Source of the DNA: Anopheles merus
Lineage: Eukaryota; Arthropoda; Insecta; Diptera; Culicidae
DNA length: 64,000 nucleotides
Direction of reading: 5' to 3'
NCBI RefSeq assembly: GCF_017562075.2
Contig: NC_054082.1
Span: 21,150,927 to 21,214,926, forward strand
The notes below the pieces were generated by a model. The model did not search any database. It saw only the letters and a list, made by a program, of their open reading frames with translations, and was not told where the DNA came from. The first letter of the stretch is position 1. Each line of letters begins with the position of its first letter. The position numbers and the translations under genes are program-made. Positions 37,701 through 46,173 of this stretch are shown piece by piece.

Positions 37701-38158
37701 AGCGCTGGTGGATTTGTTTATTCTGACGGATTCTGATAACACGCCCGACACACAGCCGCGATCATCGGTGTTAATTTGGAAGTGGAGAAACGCCCTTCCT
37801 GCTACCGACCCGACCCCTTCGTCCCTTCCGCACACACACACACACTTGCGCTTCGAGCTGTGGCACTCGAGCTATGCTCGTTGATTGCGTTTTGTGGGCT
37901 GCCTCCTATGCACTGCCACATCGCCAACCAACCGGGAGGAGGATGCTTCACTGACCCCGGTACACACACTGATGCACCTTCCTTGGTGCATCTCCCGCGA
38001 TGCACTTGTCTTACAAAGATGCAATTCTTACTGTCTTGTTTGCGCACATACACACATACACTCTACCATCTTTGCACGGGACATTCTTTAGCCAGCATAA
38101 AGCCATAATCCCACCCTGGGGTAGATAAATCACTGCAGCATGAATTCCACCTACCCAT
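25702..38158 (-). CDS. ANKFY1: Rabankyrin-5 (ankyrin repeat and FYVE domain protein 1)
   Basis: Rab5 effector on early endosomes that promotes macropinocytosis and endosomal sorting. The FYVE finger binds phosphatidylinositol 3-phosphate. Seven coding exons in phase: 38155-38158, 37261-37581, 36776-37191, 28486-28620, 28161-28399, 25928-28099, 25702-25837; 1140 aa (human about 1169). Seen: an N-terminal coiled coil (VKLEKHLKLLKEEYTKLQKS); BTB (YSDITIKLKDKTMPAHKFVL, YALLRWIYTD); a long ankyrin array (for example NTLLIDAIKRGD, TPLHVAIMSQHVE, CLQTLLHRAIDENKEQA); and a C-terminal FYVE finger CQECGTKFSITMRKHHCRHC, with the RKHHC cysteine split by the last intron. The first coding exon is only ATGG. 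The 8155-bp intron between 28621 and 36775 hosts an antisense Ly6-type gene. Confidence 0.96.
28621..31728. other. ANKFY1 intron 3, proximal part; presumed 5' region of nested Ly6 gene
   Basis: No coding exon is recognised. 28.6-29.4 kb is AT-rich. 29.5-31.7 kb is more GC-rich with CG dinucleotides and CA/GT runs, and probably contains the promoter and non-coding first exon(s) of the plus-strand Ly6-type gene, whose ATG is at 31729. A 21-bp palindrome lies at 29701-29721. Confidence 0.45.
29701..29721. repeat. Perfect 21-bp palindrome
   Basis: GAAGAGTGCA and TGCACTCTTC, exact reverse complements, flank a single A. Function unknown; could be a dimeric binding site or a hairpin in RNA. Confidence 0.9.
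31729..36488 (+). CDS. Ly6/uPAR-type (three-finger) secreted or GPI-linked protein, nested in ANKFY1 intron
   Basis: Exons 31729-31798, 35963-36195 and 36273-36488 (junction phases 1 and 0), 172 aa. Seen: a signal peptide with hydrophobic core (MVAVVALLLLFIA) and likely cleavage after VSA; then a ten-cysteine domain beginning IKCYHC and ending YCFCRGSLCNSA, the CC/LCN-type finish of Ly6/quiver-family insect proteins. A weakly hydrophobic C-terminus (AMAVIFVFNVMKYI) could be a GPI signal but is short and followed by charged residues. In flies such proteins (Quiver/Sleepless, Boudin, Crooked and relatives) act in channel regulation or septate junctions; which one this matches is unknown. Exon 1 is separated by a 4.16-kb intron, so an alternative first exon is possible; exons 2 and 3 are firm. 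Confidence 0.8.
31799..35962. other. Intron 1 of the Ly6-type gene (within the ANKFY1 intron)
   Basis: 4.2 kb with no coding exon that I can support on either strand. It holds a degenerate tRNA-like B box on the minus strand (33973-33983) and a CRE-plus-TATA arrangement at 34683-34707. Otherwise unremarkable. Confidence 0.5.
34683..34707 (+). promoter_or_regulatory. Candidate core promoter: palindromic CRE followed by TATA box
   Basis: TGACGTCA at 34683-34690 and TATAAA at 34702-34707. Spacing and order fit a CREB/ATF-driven TATA promoter with a start near 34732-34738. No gene that it would serve is obvious, since the Ly6 signal-peptide exon lies upstream. It could drive a short or non-coding transcript or be a chance match. 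Confidence 0.25.
36748..36758 (+). terminator. Tandem poly(A) signals for the nested Ly6-type gene
   Basis: Two overlapping AATAAA hexamers, 260 bases after the Ly6 stop and only 18 bases before the ANKFY1 exon edge at 36776. Confidence 0.6.
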
Positions 38159-38835
38159 CGTATCGGCGTTTCAGAACACACGGGCACGACGGCTTCAGAT
38201 TACCGCTTAGAAACCGGATGATGCTATTGCGATCGTGATGGCGCGGTGATGGAACAGAAACAAGGAAACAAACTGCAACTATGTACAGCGGAGCAGCGAA
38301 TTTAGGACAATAACATGACTACGTTTTTTGTTGAGGCACACACTTGTTTGCAGCGGATGAGAAAACACAAAATCGCTGCCAGACTGTCGGCTGCCCCCTC
38401 CCTCCTATCAACATCGCAAAGTGACAGCTCCTATCAACCGGTATTTGACAGTTCGGGATTTTGAATTTGTACGTTACACTTCGGACTGGAGGAAAATAAC
38501 GGAAAGACATTAATTATTAGCAAGGAAAATATAGTTGCCATCTCTGTACACGGTAATTACGATTTACATGAACATGTGCTATACGACCGAGTAACATTTT
38601 ATTTTGTTTTTTTTTTTTCGAAAATTCAATAACTCCACAGTGTTCCAGCGTTGCGCTGTTAGCTTCCAGATGAATGCCGTTTAAATGAAGCCCTTCTCCC
38701 GTAGGGGCTTTTTGCGAAATAGCCCCGTAATGTAACACCATCTTTTGCAACATATTAAATAAGTGTCGAGATGTGGAATGCGTCATGTAGAAGCTAGTGT
38801 ACAGTAGAACTCGTTCAGTGCATCGTCGCGCATAC
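38159..38835. other. ANKFY1 5' UTR/promoter and TRAPPC10 3' UTR
   Basis: Two same-strand genes meet here. A TTTATT at 38598-38603 (AATAAA on the minus strand) is the candidate TRAPPC10 poly(A) signal. The ANKFY1 transcription start therefore lies between about 38160 and 38580. No further gene is seen. Confidence 0.55.
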
Positions 38836-41800
38836 CTACTGGGGTTGGTCATTGTTGTTGCTAGCAAGGACATGGATTTGCATGCTTTTGGTCGAGTTGT
38901 AGATCTGGCCGGGCGGGAACGGTTGTAGTCGAGAGTGCGTGTCGTTTTTGGACTTGTTGGCCGAGATGTATTTCGACAAACGAATATTGGGCAGTGGTAA
39001 AAAGCCGGCCGTCAGCGGAAGCACATCTAGCGTGATGCTGTGGCTTTCCACCTCTTCCATCGAGATGACTCCTGCAATTGAGTGATTGGAGAAGTTAAAT
39101 TTCTACATGCAATTGAAAGGAAGGCTGCTGTTCCATACCTGCCGTACGTCCAACAACTGCCCACATGTTCTGATCGGCTAGCACTTCGTACATCAGATCT
39201 GCATACGGGTTGTCATGTACTTTCGAGATGCGCAGGTTCAGGTGACACACCGAGTTCACCCGGCACAGTTCCTGCGGTTCCACCTTCGCGCAGATGGTAA
39301 ACAGCGTGGTGTAGTCCATCACGTCGAACGTCACGCTGTACGGTAGGTAGGTGCGGCATTCTTCCGGCACGGTCGCATCGGCAAAGCGCATCCGAAAGTC
39401 GACGTTTACGATCGGCAGCTCCGTTTCGGCCTTCAGTGCCTCTACCTGGAACTCGTACAGGTACGAAATCGCCAGCGCCTTGCTCATGACCGTTTCCTGC
39501 TGCTCCGGCGGATTGATGTCGATGATGGTGACACCTTCGGCCGCACACGTCATGCGCGCATCGCGCAGCACGAGCCGATAGTCGCTGACGCCCTTCAGGA
39601 CGACCTGCAGAAACTTGCGGGCGCCGGACGAATGCAGCCGGCAGGACGCGATCAGCGCGGGCATAAAGTGTAGCGGGATGGTGATTTCATTTCTGCTCCA
39701 GGGCACCTGCAGCGAAACCTTCTGCTCGATCGCACGTTCTTCGCGCTTGCCGGGCAGATCGCAGATCGCTTCCAGCGCGATGGTTCGCTTTTCGAACGGC
39801 GCAAACTCTGCCAACTGCACTATCAGCTCCTTTTCGAACGGTAGCCGTTCCCCGTCCGCGGCTCCGTTGGCGGTCGCGGTTAGTCGCATCTTCAAGTTCT
39901 TCGAACAGCGCACGGTCGCGGTGGCATCCTTCGGAAAGCGAAAGCTTCCCGCCGAAATAACCAGCTCGACCGGCTGCTCAACACCCGCCACCAGGTTGAC
40001 GAAGTTCATCGTGGCGACGGATGCTTTCGTGATCGTTTCGAAGTTGCCGATCTTCGGCGGCAATGCCTCGGAAAGGAACTCCACCGTGTCCACCTGTATC
40101 GAGAGCTGCCGGAAGCTCCAGGTACCGACGCGCGTGGCTTTCGCTCTGAGGGTGATCGTATTGCGACCCGGTTTCAGTACAAGCCGTGGCTCGCTGCTCA
40201 CACTATTGGTAAAATCGGACCGCTGAGTGGGCGATATCTTGCGCCGCGTGCTGCTACTGCGCCGTACCGGTTGTTTGGCGCGATTATCGCACGCTACCGA
40301 CGATCCGGCGAGCGTATTGTCCTGCTTGTAATCGAGATGCAGTATGATGGGCAGCTTGGAACCGACCTCCTTCTCCGCGTTCGGCGTTCCCGTACCGCCA
40401 GCCGGCTCAACCGCCTGTTTGGCATTCATCTCGAACGAAAGAAGCACCTGTTCGGCCGTTAGTTCCCGTGGGAAATTGCTGGCCAGCTCGAGCGTAACTA
40501 GAATGTAGTCATCCTGCACGATCGAGGTGCTGTCCAGCACCACGTCCAGCACCTGGAAATGATCCTCCAGCGTGCTGATAACGCTGAGCGCGTTAATATC
40601 AACATTGCGCACCGTTTGCAACGTTTTGAGCGATTTCGCAAACTCATCAAAGTAGAACGTCCGGACGAGCAGCTCCAAATCCTGACAGCAGGCGATGGTG
40701 CTGCACGTTTTCGTGTAGTTTACGTTGTCCTCCATCTTGCGGTAGCAGGAGGCCAAATCGAGCAGCGTCTGGCTCGCCAGATAGTGCCAGTTTTCTGACT
40801 TGAGCTCGCGCAAAACGTCCGTGAAGAAGTTGACCGCTTTCTGCGGTTCGTTGAGCGTGATGTAGAAATTGCCGAGATCCAGCCCGACTAGCCGGGCCGA
40901 ACGTAACCGCGACACGTGCTTGTACGTGCTGATGGCCAACTCGCTCAGCTCGAGGTACAGCTTCGTAAACGCTTGATTGGAACCGAGCGCCTCCTTCAGC
41001 GTATCGGTGGCCGATTTTTTCGGCTTTCTCGCCGGCGAGTGGCCCGACTTGGTGCGATCGCCTATTTCCGGCTCGAGATTGCGAGCCGTTGCCACCGTGT
41101 CCGGTACACTATCGCCCATACCCGCCGACAGGTGCACTACGGTGTGCAGCTGTTCCGAGGTCGGCACGAATCCGGGCAGCAGACCGCACTGCTTGCCGAG
41201 CGCGTACAGCTTCTCCTTGGCCAGGTTCCAGATCGGGGCGGAAAACTGCGAACACTTGTAAATGTCCTTCGATTCCAGCACCTTGTCGCACAGATTCAGC
41301 ACCTCCAGTGCGCACACGAACTCCCAGCACGCGAGCGCCCCCTGGGGCGTTTCCAGCTTCAGCGCCTCGATTTCTCGCAGCGTGGAAAACAAAAACGGCA
41401 GCAACCGTTCGGCAATTTCCCACGGTTTGTCGGCCGCGTCCAGCAGCATACACTGCCGCTCGAACAGGTAGCTGCGAAACTCGAGCAGCGTCACGTTGCA
41501 GGCAATGATCTTTTCGCGCGTTTCGTTCATTTTGGCCGGATTGAGGGAGATGCCGTGGAACGCGTACAGCGGCTGATCGAATATTTGGAGCCACTTTTGC
41601 TTCTCCCCGAACACCGAGTTCAGTATGAACTGGGAAAACATTGCGTCCAGCTCGTCGTACTGTACCAGCGCTTCCGGGTACTGGCCGAGCATTTCCAGCA
41701 CGAACGCGAGCTGCTCCTGCAGCACAAAGTAGTCGATGAAGCTCCAGTTTTCCTGTATGCGATTTTCCCTGTTCGTACGAATGAGCTCTTCGTACTTTAC

Positions 41801-42461
41801 GATCGTGCGGTTGTAGCCCGTCAGCATCAGGTGCCGGATGCGCTGCAGCAAGCAGCGGAACGATTCCGTCGCTTTCATCTCAAACTTGGCCGGATTCAGT
41901 ACGGACAGGCAGCGGTCCCCGTTTTTGGAGGCAAAGTCGAGCCGTATCTTGTCCAGCACCGTCGTGCGCGGCAGGATGTTTTTCGACTTTTTCACGTCCA
42001 ACGTTTCGACCAGCAGGATCATCCAGTCGGTCACGTTGTAGTTGTTCAGCACCTTGAGCCATTGGTCAATCTCTTCCTTCACTGACGCCCGGTACGCTTC
42101 GATGTCGGTACACTCCGTCACGTAGATGTGCAGTACAGGATGATCGATGATGTTCCACCGGCCATCCTTGTACCGCTCGAGAGCGTTCTGGTCGAACGGC
42201 TTGAAGGTGGCCTCGACGCGCACATTCTTCACAGGTCGCCCGTAGGACCGTTTCCATTCCGCCGTGTCCGATGGTAGTGCGGCTACGATGTGTGGTTCGA
42301 GTGTCTTGAAAACCCGCACGTCGCCGGAATCTGTGGGGAGGTATGGGAAAACGAGCAAATCATTGCACCGTGGCACCAGTGTGTTTACGTGGTCCGGGAG
42401 GCACCGTGGCCAGGTCCTTCCGCCCCAAAAACGTACACGTCAGTATTGGTTTGCAGTTCAT
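38836..42461 (-). CDS. TRAPPC10: Trafficking protein particle complex subunit 10 (TRAPP II)
   Basis: Subunit specific to TRAPP II, the Rab11/Ypt31-type guanine-nucleotide exchange complex of the late Golgi. Exons 42437-42461, 39139-42330 and 38836-39071 (phases 1 and 1), 1150 aa. Seen: start MNCKPILTYSGD, equivalent to the human MENKPIVTCAGD; conserved blocks EWKRSYGRPVKNV, NILPRTTVLDKIRLDFASK, EEQLAF-type VLEMLGQYPEALVQYDELDA and SYLFERQCMLLDAADKPWEI; a C-terminal beta-rich half; and the end block GVISMEEVES...AGFLPLPNIRLSKY followed by PPGQIYNSTKSMQIHVLAS. Length is close to the human 1259 aa. Shares a short divergent region with the ZAD zinc-finger gene. Confidence 0.95.
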
Positions 42462-42851
42462 GGTACGGCCGCTTGCCTGGTTGCCGGGATGTTGTGCGCA
42501 AAACTCTCACTGTAACACTGTACGTTTCGATGCAATAGGCTTAGCACCGGAGCGCAACAAACATTTTGCCTCGAGCACCGTGCCGCGGAAACGACAATTG
42601 TACTTTTTTCCCTCGAGCAGGAATGTAAATAAACTTTTGCACCAATGCGATTACAAGGGGGAGGTCGGTTGCGCTGCTTTCACCAATACACTGCCACGGC
42701 TGCTTTGACAGCGATGATTTCTCCGGCTTTGGCTGCGGCTTCACAAGCCCGGTCAAACGTCACGCAAGCATTGACAACAGTCAGCCCAAGACCACTGCCT
42801 AATGAAAACAAACTGTGTACAAACATACCGAACGCGGGGCACACACACGCA
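42462..42851. promoter_or_regulatory. Divergent promoter region of TRAPPC10 and the ZAD zinc-finger gene
   Basis: Only 390 bp separate the two start codons, so both 5' UTRs and promoters are compact and probably shared. The plus-strand frame of the zinc-finger gene stays open from an ATG at 42645 through 42852, so a longer N-terminus is formally possible. Confidence 0.6.
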
Positions 42852-44491
42852 ATGGCGCTCGTTGCGCGAAAGAAAGAATGTGGAATTTGCGGAAAAATGC
42901 GGCTAATGGTTCAGCACAACCTGCTGCAGGTGAAGACGAAGTTTTCCAGCACAACGGTAGCGCAGCTGCTGGAGCGCTTCTTCGAACGTGAGCTGTCCGA
43001 TCGGGCCATCGAATTGGAGCAGTCGGGTGCGTGCAAAGAGTGCTACACCAAGTTAAACGACTACGATGCGGCCTACACAAAAGCTCTAATCATCCAGCAA
43101 GAGCTGACGGATCTGCTGCAGAACAGCAGCTTGCGATTGTTCGAAGAGGTGCACGTCCAGTCGGATGACGATGAGAAGGTAAAGGTGGACGAACAGCAGG
43201 ACGAGATAAAATGGGAGCAATCGGAAGAGGTTGAACAGTCAGGCGATGCGAACCCCACGGCCGGGATGCTTTCCGTCGATGCCCTGCCTACCATTCGCAT
43301 TTGCATGGAGTGTGATGTATGCGGAGAGACATTTAACAACCTACGGGATGCGGATCTGCACACCCATGACGAAGAGGAGGAGCCGCCGGTCAAGGAATCG
43401 TCCCACACTTCGCCTATGCTAGTTATTGAAACGATCGGAACGGAGCACATACACGCCGACGCAGCTCCGGAAGAGAGTGACGAGCCTGGCGACTCGATGT
43501 ACACTGAGGATGGTTGTGTGCAACCGTATTACAAACCGGAAATGAAGGATGAGGAGGAAACGGGAGATGAAACACGTCCCGAACAGAACCGCCGATTGGC
43601 ATGTTTCTACTGTGAGGCCACGTTTGAGGATAAAGTTAGTCTTAAGGTAATTAGAAGAGCACCCGGTCTTCATGGTTCATGGGTTGTAGCTTTAATAATT
43701 AATCGAAATTGTGTTTCATTGCTTTCAGGAACACTTCAAAACAAGCCACCCGATCGATCTGGAAAAGAACGTATGCAAAGTGTGTGGCCTTACGATGAAA
43801 ACACGTGCTGCCTTAGCCAGTCACCTGGGCAAGCATGTGCGCGAGTCGCAGCTAACCTGTAGCGTGTGCAGCAAAAAGTTCACCCAAAGAGCTTCTCTCC
43901 AGCGGCACATGGCGATACACACGGGCGAAAAGGCTTACCAGTGCGATCAGTGCGGGAAGCAGTACATTCACTACTCATCCTTCTACATGCATCAGCTGGC
44001 GCACAAGGATGTGCGGGCGAAAAAGTGTACCATCTGTGGAAATTCGTTCCCATCGAATTCCCATTTAAAGCGACACATGCGGGTAAGTAGCGCGAGCATG
44101 GCGAAGTGTCCCCCTGTTTAAGTGTAATTTCCAACCACTTCATTCTTTTTCAGACCCATTCCGGTGAAAAACCGTTCGATTGCCCCGTGTGTGGTCAAAA
44201 GTTTTCACAAAGGTATGTTTGGCTGGGTCCGGCTTATCATTTTTGGCTCATGCAGAGTAATCCACATGTTTCCCTCTTCTCAACAGGTACAACATGGTCC
44301 AGCACCTGAACGCACACAGCGGCAAGGCAAAACGAAGCGTGAAAATGCTAAAATGTCCTCACTGTGATCAATGCAGCGATCGGTATACACAGCTGAAAAA
44401 GCATTTGGAAAAGTATCACCCGGACAAGGCAGCCAGCACACTGGAATCGATGCAGAAAGCAAAGATTAAGCCTAGTATGGTAGGAACGTAA
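42852..44491 (+). CDS. ZAD-C2H2 zinc-finger protein
   Basis: Likely sequence-specific nuclear DNA-binding protein of the arthropod-expanded ZAD family. The ZAD homodimerises. Exons 42852-43646, 43729-44082, 44154-44212 and 44287-44491, 470 aa. Seen: a ZAD with CGIC near residue 11 and CKEC about 60 residues later; an acidic linker; a degenerate finger (CDVCGETFNNLRDADLHTH); then seven C-terminal C2H2 fingers, including CKVCGLTMKTRAALASHLGKH-type, CSVCSKKFTQRASLQRHM and CPVCGQKFSQRYNMVQHL, with HTGEK-like linkers. One finger (CFYCEATFEDKVSLK|EHFKTSH) and the fifth finger's linker are split by introns. The start at 42852 puts the ZAD at the N-terminus, as is usual; an in-frame ATG at 42645 is an alternative. 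I cannot name the orthologue. Confidence 0.92.
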
Positions 44492-44527
44492 CCACCAGCA
44501 AGCTAAGTGTTAAGTAGATTGTAACGA

Positions 44528-44533
44528 AATAAA
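44528..44533 (+). terminator. Poly(A) signal of the ZAD zinc-finger gene
   Basis: AATAAA 37 bases after the stop codon, giving a very short 3' UTR. The next gene starts at 44800 on the same strand. Confidence 0.65.
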
Positions 44534-44799
44534 ACTTTGGCAGTTAGTAGCGCATCTTCATTGCGCTGACAGAACTGCTCATCCCAGTGAAGAATAGGCC
44601 TTACACCTCTCATAGACTCATTTTCGAGCCGAACGCTTTACTTTATCTTTCTAATCAACACCGCTTGCCGATAAGTGCAACGATAAAGGAGCGCACACGT
44701 CCGAACCATTCGACGACAGTGCACAGTAAATACACTGGCGACGGGCAAAGCAACAGTGTCGCCGCTTTTCGCATTGTATTCCCCCATTGGGCGTGGTAA

Positions 44800-45488
44800 A
44801 TGAGTGACAGCAAAGTAATGGATAGTGATTGGAATACGGAAACTTACCGTACGATTCCGCAGATGGAGCTTGCGGAACCACCTGAGGAGAGGAACGATAC
44901 GTTCTGCCGGGTTTGTAGTGATACCTTGTGACACCTAATAATCAGCGCAATTAACCCTTTTTCGTGTGCCTTCCAGACCAAGGACACACGGAGCGATGGG
45001 CCCCGGCACCAGCAGAAGAGCCCCCAGGGCAATATGTTCGTGCAGAGCATGTTCGACATGACGCTAATAACGATCAACTTTTGCCAAATATGCTACATAC
45101 TGAAGGTTGGCCCCGGTTTGGGATGGCTGTACTACTTTCTGCTCGGTCTGTTCGGTGTGTCGCTCGTGGTGCTGGTAGGTAGCAATGACGGTACATGCCA
45201 TTGATAGTAGGGGCCGGTTTTTAATCCTGTTCCTGTTTTCCATAGTTCATACACGGGTTCATGGGGTTGTGCGGACGGTTTCGATGCAGCAAACCAATCC
45301 CGATCGGCTGTTTCAACTGCCTATACAACACGTCCATGTTTATGGTGGTGATTGTGTACATGGTCAATCTGGTCGGGAGCGTGCTGATGCTGAAGGAAGC
45401 CGAGAACAAGTGCCAACTGATGCTGGAGCATACGAAATCGATCATCTCTCCGGTGGTCGATTTGCCGCAACCTGATTTGAGCTCATAG
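44800..45488 (+). CDS. Ninjurin-like membrane protein 3
   Basis: Exons 44800-44910, 44977-45174 and 45246-45488, all phase 0, 183 aa. Seen: an acidic N-terminal tail with possible start MSDSKVMDSDWNTE; the family helix-turn region FDMTLITINFCQICYILKVG, corresponding to the MANASQL-type segment; hydrophobic segment 1 (WLYYFLLGLFGVSLVVL); a Cys-rich loop (LCGRFRCSKPIPIGCFNCLY); hydrophobic segment 2 (FMVVIVYMVNLVGSVLML); and a C-terminal cytosolic-type tail. It is a better family match than the pair at 10.3-11.4 kb. The first donor (CGG|GTTTGT) is weak, so exon 1 is less certain than exons 2 and 3. The promoter must lie in the 270 bp after the zinc-finger gene's poly(A) signal. Confidence 0.8.
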
Positions 45489-45620
45489 TGTGATTCCACT
45501 TGTTTCGGTTGAAATTATCCTTACATAAGAATGCACTGTAGAAGTTGTTGCTGTTCAGTTACGCCTTAATTTTTATGTTTGTGTCAAATGGTCAGATGGG
45601 GATACATAATGTTGAGAAAG

Positions 45621-45626
45621 AATAAA
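45621..45626 (+). terminator. Candidate poly(A) signal of ninjurin-like 3
   Basis: AATAAA 133 bases after the stop. Confidence 0.6.
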
Positions 45627-46173
45627 TTATTCCGCGACTAGAAAAGGCTACACAGTAATGAGTCATTGTTATCCGGGTCTGATGTTAAATTGTACTAATT
45701 CATCTCTTCTTCCTTTGCCTAATAACAATATAACAATCACCATAATAAATTAACAGTGATTTAAATCCCTTGTTGCACAACATTTCACAGGATCTATTTC
45801 CACAATCCATCGTTTAAGAGAATGTGATAAATTGTAATAATATCTTTCCTAACACTTGCCTTTGTTTTCTTTACTTAGAATATCCGGTTTTTTCTTTTTC
45901 TTCTTTGAGCGTAACGATATCCGTAATAATTACTCTGATCACATGTCCATCCCAGACGCCTTTACAGTAAAGGTCTCTGCTAGATCTTAATTACAATACA
46001 AAGACCGAATAATTATAAAGTCTTTTCGTCCTGGATGGGAATCGAACTATGGAAGAGTTTTCTCTGAAACCGGCGCGTTCACCATTACACCAAACGGGTC
46101 ATCTCCGTTCTGCCCTGCTATTTCTCGATAATACTTGACACTTGTTTCCTATGCAAAGCCGATCCCTTCTTTC
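45627..46173. other. Convergent 3' region of ninjurin-like 3 and the acetyltransferase gene
   Basis: AT-rich with no gene. Contains the tRNA-derived element listed separately at 45955-46105. Confidence 0.55.
45955..46105 (-). repeat. tRNA-derived SINE or tRNA pseudogene
   Basis: On the minus strand an A box TGGTGTAATGGTGA (plus 46079-46092) and a B box GTTCGATTCC (plus 46038-46047) lie at tRNA-like spacing. The ends cannot pair as an acceptor stem (GACCCGT against CAGGACG), so it is not a functional tRNA. It differs from the SINE200-like copies in CaMKK intron 1 and is probably another SINE family. The left boundary is uncertain. Confidence 0.7.

Noticed and set aside
40916..42085. 389-codon plus-strand frame
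   Set aside because: Antisense shadow of TRAPPC10, whose minus-strand frame matches the family over its whole length.
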